DNA from: Streptococcus gallolyticus subsp. gallolyticus DSM 16831
GTDB lineage: Bacteria > Bacillota > Bacilli > Lactobacillales > Streptococcaceae
Length of the DNA stretch: 64,000 nt
NCBI RefSeq assembly: GCF_002000985.1
Contig: NZ_CP018822.1
Location: forward strand, 2,126,001 to 2,190,000
Reading direction: 5' to 3'
Shown piece by piece: positions 8,029 through 15,690 of this stretch. Made by a program: the position numbers and the translations under genes. A model generated the notes under the pieces. It was not told the DNA's origin. It was given only the letters and a program-made list of their open reading frames with translations, and searched no databases. Every line of letters begins with the position of its first letter. The stretch's first letter is position 1.

Positions 8029-8889
8029 TCAGTTATCAACAGGATGTAGATTCTTAAGGGATAAATCCAAAATTTTAGCAGAATGAGTAATCGCTCCGCT
8101 TGAGACATATTGGACATTCAAATCAACATAAGAAGCCAGATTTTCCTTAGTCACATTTCCAGAAATTTCGATTTCTGCCTTGCCGTTAACCACAGTAACT
8201 GCTTCTTTCATTGTGTCATGATCCATGTTATCAAGCATGATAATGTCAGCACCAGCTTCCACAGCTTCTTTGACCATTTCAAGCGTTTCAACTTCAATTT
8301 CAATTTTACGAACAGACGGAGCATAATTTTTAGCAGCAAGAACAGCCTCCTTGACGCCACCTGCTGCGCCAATGTGATTATCTTTCAACAGGACACCGTC
8401 TGATAAATTGTAACGGTGATTTTTACCGCCGCCAACTTTAACAGCGTATTTTTCAAAAATACGATTATTTGGCGTGGTCTTACGTGAATCAAGAAGTGTA
8501 ATCGGACTCTCTTTTAACAGCTCTGCCATTTCATGCGTGTAAGTCGCAATGCCACTCATGCGTTGCAAATAGTTAAGAGCCGTACGTTCGCCTGACAGTA
8601 AGACACGAATATCACCACGAACGGTTCCCAAATGTTGTCCTGCCTTGACAGATTCACCGTCTTTCACCCAAACGTCAAAGGTTGTCGTTGGGTCAAGCAA
8701 GTAAAAAACGCGTTCAAAAACAGGTAAGCCACAGATAATCCCATCTTCTTTACAAATCAAATCAACTTGACCAGCCACATTTTCAGGCATAACACTATTC
8801 GTTGAGACATCTTCATTGTTAATATCTTCAGACAAAGCACTCAAAATGAGCGGGTCAACGTTTAATTTTAGGGTAATTGGGTCTAACAT
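8029..8889 (-). CDS. nadC: Nicotinate-nucleotide pyrophosphorylase (carboxylating)
   Basis: Quinolinate phosphoribosyltransferase converts quinolinate and PRPP to nicotinate mononucleotide. SGERTALNYLQRMSGIAT and DSRKTTPNNRIFEKYAVKVGGGKNHR are the family's substrate-binding blocks, and EIEVETLE and IMLDNM form the PRPP site. The start at 8889 gives AAAGGATA a proper six-base spacing (286 residues); ATGs at 8892 and 8910 are also possible. It lies 27 bases after nadB and shares its NiaR-like operator. Together with nadA it completes de novo NAD synthesis from aspartate. Confidence 0.95.
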   Translation of the reverse strand: MLDPITLKLNVDPLILSALSEDINNEDVSTNSVMPENVAGQVDLICKEDGIICGLPVFERVFYLLDPTTTFDVWVKDGESVKAGQHLGTVRGDIRVLLSGERTALNYLQRMSGIATYTHEMAELLKESPITLLDSRKTTPNNRIFEKYAVKVGGGKNHRYNLSDGVLLKDNHIGAAGGVKEAVLAAKNYAPSVRKIEIEVETLEMVKEAVEAGADIIMLDNMDHDTMKEAVTVVNGKAEIEISGNVTKENLASYVDLNVQYVSSGAITHSAKILDLSLKNLHPVDN

Positions 8890-8916
8890 CATTATCCTTT
8901 CTTTTCTCAATTCTGA

Positions 8917-10221
8917 CTATACAATATAACTAGCCAGTTGATTTTGCTCGGTTAACTTTTCAAGCACCATTTTCTTGTAGTCCTCTTCGAGACTTTCTTG
9001 GTCTTGATAATCTTCCAAATCTAGCTCTGACAAGCTTTCTGGCAATTTAGCAACGGTTTCATAATGAGCCACCAAATCTTTAGCCGCACGTTTCGCAAAA
9101 ACGAGACTTTCAAGCAGCGAATTACTTGCCAGACGGTTTTGCCCATGCACACCATTACAAGCTGTTTCACCAACCGCATACAGAGCATCCATGGTTGTTT
9201 TGCTGTGGTGATTAACCTTAATTCCACCCATGAAATAATGCTGCGCTGGCACGACAGGAATACATTCTGTGAATGGGTCGTAGCCAGCCTCACGACAATG
9301 TGCCAAGATATTTGGAAAATGCTCTTCCAATTCTTTTTTGGGAATGGTGCGTAAATCTTCCCAAACATGGTCTGTGCCGTCTTTTTCCATTTGTTTTAAA
9401 ATAGCTTGTGCTACAACGTCACGAGGCTGCAATTCATCCACAAAACGATTCATATTTTTATCGTAAAGCAGTGCCCCTTCCCCACGAACGGATTCAGAAA
9501 TCAAAAATGAGCGTTCTTTTGGATTTTCTTGATAAAGAGTGGTTGGGTGAATTTGCACATAAGACATATCCTTGAGTTCAATGTCATGTTTTAGAGAAAT
9601 AGCTAGCGCATCACCTGTCAAATGTTTGAAATTGGTGCTATTTTTATACAAACCACCAACACCACCGCTGGCAAGAACAGTCACGTCAGCTGTGATTTTT
9701 TCCAAATCACCATTTTCAAGACGCACCACGCCACCATAACAACGATTATCTTCTTCTAAAATATCAAGCAAACAAGTATGTTCCATCAACGTAATGTTTG
9801 GACGCTTTTTAACCGCAGCAAGCAATCTGCTTGTGATTTCTTTTCCTGTTGTGTCTTGATAAAAGAGAATACGTTTATCCGAATGCGCACCCTCACGTGT
9901 AAAAGCTAGATTGCCATTTTCGTCACGTTGGAAATCCACACCAAAATCAAGCAAATCTTTGATAACATCAGGTGATGACTTAATCATCAAATCAACAGAA
10001 ACCTTGTCATTCTTATAATGACCAGCTCGCAAAGTGTCCTCAAAAAACGATTCATAATCCGAATCATCTTTTAACATACAAATCCCACCTTGAGCTAAAA
10101 AGGAATCGCTATTTTCTAATGTATCTTTAGTAATAATAGTAATTTGCAGTTCTTGTGGCAAATTCAGCGCCGTATAAAGCCCTGAACAACCACTACCTAC
10201 AATAAGTACATTTGTTTTCAT
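8917..10221 (-). CDS. nadB: L-aspartate oxidase
   Basis: This FAD enzyme oxidises aspartate to iminoaspartate for quinolinate synthesis. VLIVGSGCSGLYTALNLP is the N-terminal dinucleotide loop. HPTTLYQENPKERSFLISESVRGEGA and HYFMGGIKVNHHSKTTM are the substrate-binding blocks shared with fumarate reductases, and CNGVHGQNRLASNSLLE binds FAD. I chose the ATG at 10221 because AAGG lies just before it, giving 434 residues; the upstream ATG at 10242 adds seven unlikely residues. The C-terminal helical domain is shorter than in E. coli, as in several Firmicutes. Confidence 0.95.
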   Translation of the reverse strand: MKTNVLIVGSGCSGLYTALNLPQELQITIITKDTLENSDSFLAQGGICMLKDDSDYESFFEDTLRAGHYKNDKVSVDLMIKSSPDVIKDLLDFGVDFQRDENGNLAFTREGAHSDKRILFYQDTTGKEITSRLLAAVKKRPNITLMEHTCLLDILEEDNRCYGGVVRLENGDLEKITADVTVLASGGVGGLYKNSTNFKHLTGDALAISLKHDIELKDMSYVQIHPTTLYQENPKERSFLISESVRGEGALLYDKNMNRFVDELQPRDVVAQAILKQMEKDGTDHVWEDLRTIPKKELEEHFPNILAHCREAGYDPFTECIPVVPAQHYFMGGIKVNHHSKTTMDALYAVGETACNGVHGQNRLASNSLLESLVFAKRAAKDLVAHYETVAKLPESLSELDLEDYQDQESLEEDYKKMVLEKLTEQNQLASYIV

Positions 10222-10327
10222 ACAAACCTTCTTTTTTGACAATTACAAGTGAACTAAAACTGTAACCGTCACTTTTATTAACACTATTTAAAATAGGTTA
10301 GTTATTAAATCATACGACTTAGGAAAC

Positions 10328-10365
10328 ATTTTACCACTAAACCTTACACCTGACAAGACACCAAG
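10328..10365 (-). promoter_or_regulatory. nadBC promoter with NiaR-like operator
   Basis: On the reverse strand TTGTCA (10351-10356), a 17-base spacer and TAAAAT (10328-10333) form a promoter. The -35 box lies inside GGTGTCTTGTCAGGTG, which resembles the NiaR operator, so NiaR with nicotinate would block RNA polymerase. Confidence 0.75.
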
Positions 10366-10376
10366 CTAATTTTATT

Positions 10377-10415
10377 TACAGGTGTCTTGACACCTGGCGT
10401 TTACAGGACTATAAT
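10377..10415 (+). promoter_or_regulatory. nadA promoter with NiaR operator
   Basis: TTGACA (10387-10392), a 17-base spacer and TATAAT (10410-10415) form a near-consensus promoter. The palindrome ACAGGTGTCTTGACACCTG (10378-10396) covers the -35 box and closely fits the published streptococcal NiaR operator, so nadA should be repressed when niacin is plentiful. Confidence 0.85.
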
Positions 10416-10456
10416 ATATAACTAAGACAATTCAAGGAAGGATACCACAATCTACA

Positions 10457-11377
10457 ATGAATACAAGAGAGATGCAAGATGAGATTTTACGTCTCAAAAA
10501 GGAAAAGGGGGTCTGCATTTTAGCCCATGCCTACCAAAGTCAGGATATTTGGGAAGTGGCTGATTTTGTCGGTGACTCTTTTGCCTTGAGTAAATACGCT
10601 GCCAAAGCACCACAAGACACAATTATCATGTGTGGCGTTCGTTTCATGGCAGAAACTGTCAAGGTTCTATCTCCTGAAAAAACATCTATCCTAGCAAATC
10701 CAATGGCTGGCTGTCCAATGGCTGCGCAAATTGATAAAAAGTTAGTCAGCTGGTTAAAAGAAGCTCACCCAGATTACACCGTTGTTGCTTATATCAACAC
10801 AACATCAGAAGTAAAAACACTTGTTGACGTTTGTGTGACATCTTCTTCTGCTGTCAAAATCATCAGTAACATTGACAATGATAAAATCCTTTTTGTTCCA
10901 GACCGCAATCTTGGACAATGGGTCGCTGAACAATGTCCTGATAAGCAATTTGAGTTTTTCAAAGGTGGCTGTCCAACGCATATGCGCATGCGTAAACGTG
11001 ATGTCATTCGTGCGCGTGAAGAACATCCAAATGCCAAGGTTCTTGTCCACCCAGAATGTCTAGCAGAAGTTACCGAATTAGCTGATTTTGCAGGAAGTAC
11101 CACAGAAATCATGGCTTACGCCAAAAACAGTTCTGAAAAAGAATTTATCATCGGTACCGAAAGCAGTATTGTCCAACACTTGCAATTCGAATGTCCAGAC
11201 AAACGTTTCTATCTGCTATCAACCGAGTGCGTTTGCCACAATATGAAAATGACAACACTAGCTGACATTTATAATTGCCTACTCGGTCAAGCAGGCGAAG
11301 AAATCACCCTAGATGAAGAAACAATCAACGGTGCACGCCGCTCTATTGACCAAATGATTCTACTCGGACAAAAATAA
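10457..11377 (+). CDS. nadA: Quinolinate synthase
   Basis: NadA condenses iminoaspartate with dihydroxyacetone phosphate to quinolinate on a 4Fe-4S cluster. The 306 residues include ILAHAYQSQDIWEVADFVGDS, MCGVRFMAETVK, HPECLAEV, IGTESSIVQHLQ and LSTECVCHNMKMT, blocks that carry the cluster cysteines and substrate contacts of the NadA family. It is divergent from nadBC, an arrangement that splits the pathway across two NiaR-controlled promoters. A weak long terminator follows. Confidence 0.96.
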   Translation: MNTREMQDEILRLKKEKGVCILAHAYQSQDIWEVADFVGDSFALSKYAAKAPQDTIIMCGVRFMAETVKVLSPEKTSILANPMAGCPMAAQIDKKLVSWLKEAHPDYTVVAYINTTSEVKTLVDVCVTSSSAVKIISNIDNDKILFVPDRNLGQWVAEQCPDKQFEFFKGGCPTHMRMRKRDVIRAREEHPNAKVLVHPECLAEVTELADFAGSTTEIMAYAKNSSEKEFIIGTESSIVQHLQFECPDKRFYLLSTECVCHNMKMTTLADIYNCLLGQAGEEITLDEETINGARRSIDQMILLGQK

Positions 11378-11392
11378 ATTGATTAGTATATA

Positions 11393-11455
11393 AAAATAAA
11401 CGAACAATTTTAATGGTTCTGTAAAACAGAGTTTTAAAATTATTCGTTTTTATTT
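11393..11455 (+). terminator. Terminator of nadA
   Basis: An imperfect AT-rich stem pairs AAAAATAAACGA plus AATTTTAA with TTAAAATT plus CGTTTTTATTTT. Confidence 0.65.
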
Positions 11456-11636
11456 TGGACATTACCTATACAATTTATTTTATTGAATGATTCTTGACCA
11501 AAAATAAATTGAAAATAGGATTTTAATTCAGTATAATTTATAAGTATATACAAATATAACTATGGGTTTATTTATGAAAAAGACCGATTCTTATAAAAAG
11601 ATTCAGTCAATCACAATTCTTTGATAAATTAAAATA

Positions 11637-11708
11637 CTAACCAACTACTATAATTAAAATTCCTTCTATAACAAGGCAAGCTATAGTACTTAATCTTAGA
11701 AGTTTCAT
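11637..11708 (-). CDS. shp: Short hydrophobic peptide pheromone (SHP) precursor
   Basis: A 23-codon gene starts at the ATG ending at 11708, preceded by GAGGTGATTTT. The peptide is MKLLRL..., then a hydrophobic core ending EGILIIVVG. That tail differs by only two residues from the mature S. thermophilus SHP1358 (EGIIVIVVG), the glutamate-type pheromone that is cut out and re-imported through Ami/Opp to bind Rgg. It is divergent from the adjacent rgg, the normal shp/rgg layout. Its own promoter shares a GGGAAT element with the RiPP precursor promoter, which suggests positive feedback. Secretion and processing are inferred from the family. Confidence 0.93.
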   Translation of the reverse strand: MKLLRLSTIACLVIEGILIIVVG

Positions 11709-11734
11709 AAAATCACCTCAATTCAGTTACTATT

Positions 11735-11771
11735 ATTATAGTATAGACTTTAAAAGAATATAAAAATTCCC
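11735..11771 (-). promoter_or_regulatory. shp promoter with putative Rgg element
   Basis: On the reverse strand TATAAT (11735-11740) lies 25 bases after GGGAAT (11766-11771). The same hexamer sits 26 bases before the -10 of the precursor gene. No good -35 box is present, as expected of an activator-dependent promoter. Confidence 0.6.
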
Positions 11772-11795
11772 CTTTTTACAACTTGGAGGTTTGGG

Positions 11796-12656
11796 ATGGC
11801 GTATTTAGGAAAAATTTTTAAAACATTTCGTGAATCTAGAGGCATGAAATTAACAGAAGTAGCAAAAACTGGATTATCGAAATCTCAGTTATCTAGATTT
11901 GAACATGGTGAAACTGATTTAACCATTACAAAATTTATGATTGCTCTTGATGAAATCAATGTCCCAATTGAGGAATTCATGTATGCTGCACATGATTTTC
12001 AACAAAATGAATTCAACACTCTCTTAGAGAAAATTCGACTATATGTGACTGATAAAAATATAGCAGGGCTTAAAAAATTATTGATAAAGCAAGAAGAAAA
12101 ATGCTACAGTAGAGAAAACTTTTATAAATTAAATATTATTTTAATAAAAATTAAACTTCAAGATTTATCTGGAGAAGAATACTTCTCTGAACAAGACATT
12201 GATTATTTAACTGACTACTTATTTAGCGTAGAAAACTGGGGAAATTATGAGTTGCTACTTTTTGCAAACTGCCTAAATACTTTAAAACATCAGTCATTTA
12301 TAGTGTTATCAAAAGAAATGATTAAACGCTCATATTTTTACAAAGAAATTCCTAATAATCGTCGCATTATTTCTACAATGCTTCTAAACTCTTATATTAC
12401 TTGTATTGAACGTAACAAATTAATGGATGCTCTTTATTTTGAAAAACAGCTAAATAATTGTTTTTTCATAGAAACGGAACTTTATGAGAGATTAGTTTTC
12501 CGCTACGCAAGACACTTTTATCAATTTAAAAAAAGCAAAAATAAACTTTCTATTATTGAAATGAAAAAATGTATCGCAACCATGAAATTAGCTGATAGTT
12601 ATCGACTAGCAGAAACTTTTGAAAATCATCTAAAAAAATTATTGACAACAAATTAA
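11796..12656 (+). CDS. rgg: Rgg/GadR/MutR-family quorum-sensing regulator
   Basis: This 286-residue regulator has an N-terminal helix-turn-helix (residues about 8-60, including KTGLSKSQLSRFEHGETDLT) and a C-terminal all-helical repeat region that in Rgg proteins binds a short peptide. RBS TTGGAGG precedes the start. It is flanked by the divergent shp gene and the RiPP precursor, so it most likely binds the EGILIIVVG pheromone and switches on both. The coding sequence is AT-richer than the NAD genes beside it, in keeping with transfer of the cluster as a unit. Confidence 0.93.
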   Translation: MAYLGKIFKTFRESRGMKLTEVAKTGLSKSQLSRFEHGETDLTITKFMIALDEINVPIEEFMYAAHDFQQNEFNTLLEKIRLYVTDKNIAGLKKLLIKQEEKCYSRENFYKLNIILIKIKLQDLSGEEYFSEQDIDYLTDYLFSVENWGNYELLLFANCLNTLKHQSFIVLSKEMIKRSYFYKEIPNNRRIISTMLLNSYITCIERNKLMDALYFEKQLNNCFFIETELYERLVFRYARHFYQFKKSKNKLSIIEMKKCIATMKLADSYRLAETFENHLKKLLTTN

Positions 12657-12670
12657 CAAAACGCAGATAT

Positions 12671-12708
12671 GGGAATAAATTTTAGACTACTTCATTTAAG
12701 AGTAGAAT
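12671..12708 (+). promoter_or_regulatory. Promoter of the RiPP operon with putative Rgg element
   Basis: GGGAAT (12671-12676) is followed 26 bases later by the -10 box TAGAAT (12703-12708), mirroring the shp promoter. No -35 consensus is visible. Confidence 0.6.
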
Positions 12709-12738
12709 AGAGTTATCAAATAAAGGAGGCATTCTCTA

Positions 12739-12846
12739 ATGGAAGATGTAAAAATTATCGACTTAGAAAGTATGTTAGATTTTAAGCAGGAGATGTTGAG
12801 GGATGGGCACTGTGGTCCAAGTCACTCTTGCGGTGGAGGTCGTTAG
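12739..12846 (+). CDS. gggA: Streptosactin-like RiPP precursor peptide
   Basis: A 35-codon gene begins 8 bases after AAAGGAGG. The leader (MEDVKIIDLE...) is acidic; the C-terminal core is HCGPSHSCGGGR. Two CXXX units, C-G-P-S and C-G-G-G, match the two adjacent four-residue sactionine rings described for streptosactin, in which a Cys sulfur is joined to the alpha carbon of the fourth residue by a radical SAM enzyme. The gene is followed by a short stem region and the maturase. Streptosactin was reported to kill siblings of the producer; a killing role here is inferred by homology. Confidence 0.93.
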   Translation: MEDVKIIDLESMLDFKQEMLRDGHCGPSHSCGGGR

Positions 12847-12852
12847 TTTATT

Positions 12853-12891
12853 TGAGATGAGATAAATACCTATCTCATCTTTTTATTTTAC
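12853..12891 (+). terminator. Attenuator-like hairpin between precursor and maturase
   Basis: GAGATGAGATAAATACCTATCTCATC: ATGAGATA pairs with TATCTCAT and is followed by TTTTTATTTT. It would cap most transcripts after the precursor gene and let some through, giving excess precursor over enzyme, as is common in RiPP operons. Confidence 0.75.
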
Positions 12892-12904
12892 AAGGGGAAA
12901 ATGT

Positions 12905-14101
12905 ATGTTAAAGAAATTTCAAACTACTTCAGATACTTATTATTTTAATTCAGACAATTTCACTCTATCTACATCTAAAAAAAGCATAAAAAATGATAAG
13001 ACTGCTTATACAGATAAAAGTGTATTACAAAAAGTGGTAATTAATATATCAAATAGTTGCAATTTATCATGTGCATATTGTTATGCAGATGGGGGAAATT
13101 ATGGTGTAGATTCTAAAATTATGGATAAAACAACAGCGGATGCAATTATTGGCGATATTATTTCTGATGACATAAAACAAATTAATAGATTAATACTTTT
13201 TGGTGGCGAACCTTTTTTAAATATTAATATATTTACTTATTTTATTGATAAGCTATCAAAATTTTTAAATATCAAAAAAGTCGAAACAGTTACCAATGGT
13301 ACAATTCTTAATTCAAGAGTAAAATCAATGATTGAAAAGTATCAACCTTTTTTAACAGTTAGCTTAGATGGTCCGCAATTGATTCATGATAAATTAAGGG
13401 GGAAAGGAAAACACCAAAAAACTTTAAAATTTATTAATTATCTAAAGTCCATAAACTATGACAAATTTGAAATAGCTGCTACTTACACAAATGTACATCA
13501 AAAAAATAATATTGCTAAAAGTGATATTTTTAATTATCTTGTTGAAATGAAGGTGAAATTTAATATAAATAATGTATTTAGCAAAAATAAAGTTTTAACA
13601 GTAAAAGAGGCTGAGATGCCAATGAAAAAAAGGAAATCATTCATTGACCAATCAATTAATGACATTATTAATGATAATGTTAATTCATTTATCAGTCCTA
13701 TTTTATATGATGTTTTAATTTCAATGATTTATAAAAGTAAAAGTCTTTCTTTCTGTGATGACATCAATACAATGAATACAAGAACATATGATGTCGATGG
13801 AAGCAAAGAGGCTTGTTTTAGATTTTGGGGAAAGCATCACAGTAAGAGAGTAGAAAAATTTAATAATAAAGATAACTTTTCTAGATGCAAAAATTGTTGG
13901 TGTAAAAACATGTGTATGGAATGTGTAGCAAATATGATTGATGGCTACTCTTCCATCATATCTGAAACTGGAGTTTTTCTAGGTTGTCAAAAACAAGAGT
14001 TAATGGAATACTGTATTTATAAAATCATTGCTATTGCTAAGGACGAAAACAAACTATTCAAACTGGTCAATAACTTTGAGAGGTTCATAAGGTATGCTTA
14101 A
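12905..14101 (+). CDS. gggB: Radical SAM/SPASM sactisynthase
   Basis: The 398-residue enzyme has CNLSCAYC (Cys52, Cys56, Cys59), the 4Fe-4S cluster motif of radical SAM enzymes, followed by FGGEPFLN and VSLDGPQLIHDKLRG, SAM-binding and barrel motifs typical of peptide maturases. The C-terminus carries a cysteine-rich SPASM region (CFRFWG...C..CWCKNMCMEC...C). The N-terminal 45 residues could be a precursor-recognition segment. It should form thioether bonds in the GggA core. It overlaps the exporter gene by eight bases, so the two are translationally coupled. Confidence 0.93.
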   Translation: MLKKFQTTSDTYYFNSDNFTLSTSKKSIKNDKTAYTDKSVLQKVVINISNSCNLSCAYCYADGGNYGVDSKIMDKTTADAIIGDIISDDIKQINRLILFGGEPFLNINIFTYFIDKLSKFLNIKKVETVTNGTILNSRVKSMIEKYQPFLTVSLDGPQLIHDKLRGKGKHQKTLKFINYLKSINYDKFEIAATYTNVHQKNNIAKSDIFNYLVEMKVKFNINNVFSKNKVLTVKEAEMPMKKRKSFIDQSINDIINDNVNSFISPILYDVLISMIYKSKSLSFCDDINTMNTRTYDVDGSKEACFRFWGKHHSKRVEKFNNKDNFSRCKNCWCKNMCMECVANMIDGYSSIISETGVFLGCQKQELMEYCIYKIIAIAKDENKLFKLVNNFERFIRYA

Positions 14102-15644
14102 AGAATTCATTTCTAAGAAAATTTTATTAATTTATTTAGTCTGTATTTCCATTACATGGCTGGAAGCAATCATTAATCCAAGTATCGTTAGCATGGTTAT
14201 TAGGGGTTTTGAGCATCAAAAATTAGAAACGCTTTGGTATGCTCTTGCTCTTGGAATTATTGGAAATATTATCCTTTTGATTGGTTTATCAGGAAAAAGG
14301 TATTTCTATGCTAAACTAATCGCTTTTTTTAACTTCAAACTTAAGAAAAAGATTTTTTACCAGTTCCTATATAGTGATTCAATAGCAACTAATGATATCT
14401 TGTCTGATTTAGAAAATGATATCAAACAGCTTGAAGATAACTGTATTGAACCATCAGTTATTATTCTATCATCTCTTGGTTTTACCATTGTATCAGCGAT
14501 TTATGCTTTATGTACCAATTTTTTATTAGGTCTTATTTTTATCCTATTTTATTCAATACCTGCTCTTTGTAGTGGTATTGGATCAACAAAACTCGACCTT
14601 ATTTCCATGCAAAAATCAAAAATTAATCAATCTTATCTTTCAAAACTAACAAATATCATTGGTGGCGCAAGAGTTATAAAAAATTACCATGGTGAAGAAT
14701 TCTTTTATGAGAAATATTCACAAGAATTGCATAACAATATCAAGCAAAACATCAACTATGAAAAACAACGTACCATCAATATTAGCATTGTTAATGGAAT
14801 TGATGCTTTTTGCTCCGTTTTTCCAATCATTATTGGTGGCTTTATGACCTTCTATGGTAAATTATCAGGCGCAAATTTCGTTGCTATTTATTTAGTATCA
14901 TACAACATTAGTTATCAATTCCAAGATCTTTCGTATTACATTAATACTTTTAAATCTAGTAAAAATTTACGTCAAAAATATCAACAAATTTTCGATATTC
15001 CTACCATTGATATCATGAGAAGTCACAACGATTTGTTTCCTATTCAGCTAAAAAATATTAATCTTACATTTGATAACAAGGTCATCTTTTCTAATTTTTC
15101 TTATCAGATAACTTCAGGTCAAAAAATTGCCGTTATCGGTCCAAGTGGCTGTGGAAAATCAACCCTACTTAATATCATTTATGGCGAAATGCTGCCAGAT
15201 TCTGGTCAAGTTTTATTTAACGGAAAATCTTTACAAAAACAACAAATAATGCAATCTACTGCTTACATTCTTCAAGATAGTTATTGTTTCGACGAATTAA
15301 CACTAGAAGAAAATATTGCTTTAAGCAAAACTTTCGATGTCGATAAAATGAATAAAATACTGAATCTAGTCAACATTGCCTATTTGAAAGGGAAAAGCAT
15401 TAACCCCAATAAAATATCAGGTGGAGAAAAACAACGCATAGAAATTGCACGAAGTTTGTATCATGATAGCAACTTAATTTTAGCCGATGAGGTAAAATCA
15501 AATTTGGATAAGGCTAATGCCAAACAAATTGAAGAAATTTTATTAGCAATTCCACAAACAGTCATCGAGGTTATTCATCATTATACAGATGAAACTTTAA
15601 ATCATTATGACCAAGTTATTGATTTATCACGTAAAAACTCTTAA
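14094..15644 (+). CDS. ABC exporter (fused permease/ATPase) of the RiPP
   Basis: This 516-residue half transporter has six hydrophobic segments in residues 1-300 and a nucleotide-binding domain with Walker [11 protein letters not shown]-loop YILQDSY, signature SGGEKQR and a Walker B whose last residue differs (LILADEV, Asp-Glu retained). There is no N-terminal C39 peptidase domain, so leader removal must rely on another protease. A dimer would export the matured peptide. It is the last gene of the rgg/ggg cluster and ends at a bidirectional terminator. Confidence 0.9.
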   Translation: MLKEFISKKILLIYLVCISITWLEAIINPSIVSMVIRGFEHQKLETLWYALALGIIGNIILLIGLSGKRYFYAKLIAFFNFKLKKKIFYQFLYSDSIATNDILSDLENDIKQLEDNCIEPSVIILSSLGFTIVSAIYALCTNFLLGLIFILFYSIPALCSGIGSTKLDLISMQKSKINQSYLSKLTNIIGGARVIKNYHGEEFFYEKYSQELHNNIKQNINYEKQRTINISIVNGIDAFCSVFPIIIGGFMTFYGKLSGANFVAIYLVSYNISYQFQDLSYYINTFKSSKNLRQKYQQIFDIPTIDIMRSHNDLFPIQLKNINLTFDNKVIFSNFSYQITSGQKIAVIGPSGCGKSTLLNIIYGEMLPDSGQVLFNGKSLQKQQIMQSTAYILQDSYCFDELTLEENIALSKTFDVDKMNKILNLVNIAYLKGKSINPNKISGGEKQRIEIARSLYHDSNLILADEVKSNLDKANAKQIEEILLAIPQTVIEVIHHYTDETLNHYDQVIDLSRKNS

Positions 15645-15656
15645 TAAATATATTTA

Positions 15657-15687
15657 AAAAGTCTAGGAACTGTCCTAGACTTTTCTA
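15657..15687. terminator. Bidirectional terminator between the RiPP cluster and mutS2
   Basis: AAAAGTCTAGGA/TCCTAGACTTTT is a perfect 12-bp stem with a four-base loop, with T runs on both strands. Confidence 0.9.
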
Positions 15688-15690
15688 TCT

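Noticed and set aside
11574..11624. A 20-codon plus-strand frame (MGLFMKKTDSYKK...) as the SHP
   Set aside because: It is polar, has no ribosome binding site, and overlaps nothing relevant; the minus-strand frame at 11637-11708 has the true SHP tail EGILIIVVG.
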